Origin: Cellulomonas sp. P24 | Lineage (GTDB): Bacteria > Actinomycetota > Actinomycetes > Actinomycetales > Cellulomonadaceae | DNA: 64,000 bases | Assembly (NCBI RefSeq): GCF_024704385.1 | Contig: NZ_JAJDFX010000002.1 | Coordinates: 2,232,001-2,296,000, forward strand | Direction of reading: 5' to 3' | In this document: positions 63,313-64,000 of the stretch, piece by piece | Position numbering within the stretch: the first letter of the stretch is position 1 | Layout of the letters: each line of letters begins with the position of its first letter | The notes under the pieces: generated by a model | What the model was told of the DNA's origin: nothing | Databases searched by the model: none | Seen by the model: only the letters and a program-made list of their open reading frames with translations | Position numbers and translations under genes: made by a program

Positions 63313-63801
63313 ACGGGCGTGACGGGCACTGATCCCCGCTGGGTCGCGTTCGTGACCGGCGCCGACCGCGCGGGCACCCTCACGGCGCTGACGAACGTGT
63401 TCTCGACCCGCGGCGTGAACTTCGAGTCGCTCTCGGCCGCCAGCGTCGAGGGGGACGCCGGGCTGATCGTCGTGACGTTCGTCGCCAGCGAGCGGCGCCG
63501 ACGCCTGCTCATCCGGACCGTCGAGCGGCTCGCCGTCGTGCGGTCGGTCGAGGCCTATGCCGCGGACGACGTGACCGTGCGGGCTGCGGGAGTGGTGCAG
63601 CTGCCGCGTGGCGTCGCCTTCGCGCCGCCGACCGGGGTCGACGTGCGCTGGTCGGGAGACTCGGCGGCCGGGCGACCGGTGCTGGTCGAGGGCACGCTGG
63701 CGGACGTCGAGCGCGTCGTCGCCGATGTGCGCGCCCACGGGGCGCTGGCCGCCGCGATGGTGATCCTGCCGCCGGTCCCGGACGCCGCGCCGCCCACGTG
63801 A
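63229..63801 (+). CDS. ACT-domain protein with an N-terminal repeat tract
   Basis: The 190-residue protein begins with four TDLTGS-like repeats and then has an ACT domain (WVAFVTGADRAGTLTALTNV, GVNFESLSAASVEGDAGLIV) like that of acetolactate synthase small subunits or of regulatory ACT proteins. The second half (VQLPRGVAFAPPTGVDVRWS and GTLADVERVVADVRAHGALA) resembles another ACT-like or IlvN-type lobe. It overlaps the dehydrogenase gene, so it may regulate that enzyme in response to an amino acid (inference). The repeats may make the start uncertain. Confidence 0.7.
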   Translation: MTGSTDLTGSTDLTGSTDRTGSTDLTGVTGVTGTDPRWVAFVTGADRAGTLTALTNVFSTRGVNFESLSAASVEGDAGLIVVTFVASERRRRLLIRTVERLAVVRSVEAYAADDVTVRAAGVVQLPRGVAFAPPTGVDVRWSGDSAAGRPVLVEGTLADVERVVADVRAHGALAAAMVILPPVPDAAPPT

Positions 63802-63813
63802 CGAGCACCACTC

Positions 63814-63840
63814 TTGCCGTGGCCGCGGTGCGGCTACGCT
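63814..63840 (+). promoter_or_regulatory. probable promoter of the riboswitch transcript
   Basis: TTGCCG (63814-63819) and TACGCT (63835-63840) resemble -35 and -10 elements, with a somewhat short 15-base spacer, about 30 bases before the aptamer. Confidence 0.5.
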
Positions 63841-63865
63841 GTCCCCACAACTGAAGACCATGCTG

Positions 63866-64000
63866 CTCGAACTGCGGCGGGAGAGCTCCCGCACGTTGCG
63901 CGACGCCGAAGGAGCAACCCTCCCCGGGAAACTCTCAGGCCCCCGTACCGCCGCGGCGAGGCAACTCTGAAAAGCAGCCGTCCCGCATCACCTCGAGGGA
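63866..64000 (+). ncRNA. glycine riboswitch (gcvT element), running off the window end
   Basis: The aptamer hallmarks are in order: GCGGGAGAG (63877-63885) with its partner CTCCCGC, then CGACGCCGAAGGAGCAA, GGGAAACTCTCAGGC and GGCAACTCTGAAAAGC. These are the conserved core of the glycine-binding aptamer. A second aptamer probably begins near the end of the window (ACCTCGAGGGA). In this class tandem aptamers turn on glycine-cleavage or glycine-transport genes, so a gcvT-, gcvP- or symporter-type gene is expected just beyond 64000. Confidence 0.92.

Overview
The window is about 73% G+C, with GTG starts, very short intergenic gaps and many ATGA/GTGA stop-start overlaps. Gene content includes a C50-type carotenoid operon, RamB with the glyoxylate-shunt genes, DUF6318 next to a PKD protein, LAxTG surface proteins and type-5 uracil-DNA glycosylase. 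Together these indicate a high-GC actinobacterium of the order Micrococcales, most likely a Cellulomonas relative (inference). It reads as chromosomal housekeeping and accessory DNA. I saw no transposase, integrase, CRISPR array, rRNA or tRNA.

Layout. 0.1-3 kb: a lipoprotein followed by four damaged genes (a small membrane protein, a K+ channel, and a sigma factor fused by deletion to a secreted protein). 3.2-4.4 kb: DHFR-like and GrpB-like genes. 4.4-11.2 kb: seven overlapping carotenoid genes, idi-crtE-crtB-crtI-crtYe-crtYf-crtEb, on the minus strand, with a divergent CrtR-like MarR regulator. 11.3-13.3 kb: EF-G2. 13.6-16.3 kb: feoA-feoB-feoC under an iron box. 16.4-21 kb: a LURP-one/scramblase-like protein, then an unusual metzincin-like protein and its partner. 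21.2-25 kb: YciO/Sua5-like, thioredoxin, a SigE-type sigma factor with a DUF4232 membrane protein, and a YdeI-like protein. 25.1-28.5 kb: GH65 phosphorylase plus beta-phosphoglucomutase. 28.8-31 kb: UDG, a propeller-like membrane protein and DUF1918. 31.2-35 kb: two tandem LAxTG surface proteins, each with a long related leader RNA. 35.2-39.2 kb: PASTA lipoprotein, then a PadR-controlled ABC export operon. 39.3-44.5 kb: bleomycin-hydrolase-type peptidase, DeoD, a pentapeptide protein, membrane proteins and MazG. 44.6-49.3 kb: small secreted or membrane proteins (DUF6318, PKD, DUF2079). 49.3-54.1 kb: ramB / aceA-aceB. 54.2-62.1 kb: ROK regulator and a sugar ABC transporter with GH66 and GH13 enzymes, which looks like isomalto-oligosaccharide/dextran use. 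62.1-64 kb: an LDH/MDH-like enzyme, an ACT-domain protein and the start of a glycine riboswitch.

Two themes stand out. First, several otherwise well-formed genes, including isocitrate lyase, are broken by single-base changes, mostly in G or C runs. This suggests either sequencing error or real decay. Two other lesions, in the K+ channel and the sigma locus, look like genuine deletions. Second, the gaps hold several families of palindromic repeats: five copies of a roughly 68-bp element at gene 3' ends, one unrelated 61-bp palindrome embedded in-frame inside crtI, and a two-copy element of about 45 bp. The most novel material, in my view, is the tandem LAxTG proteins with their shared structured leader, the signal-peptide-less metzincin pair, and the palindromic repeat families.
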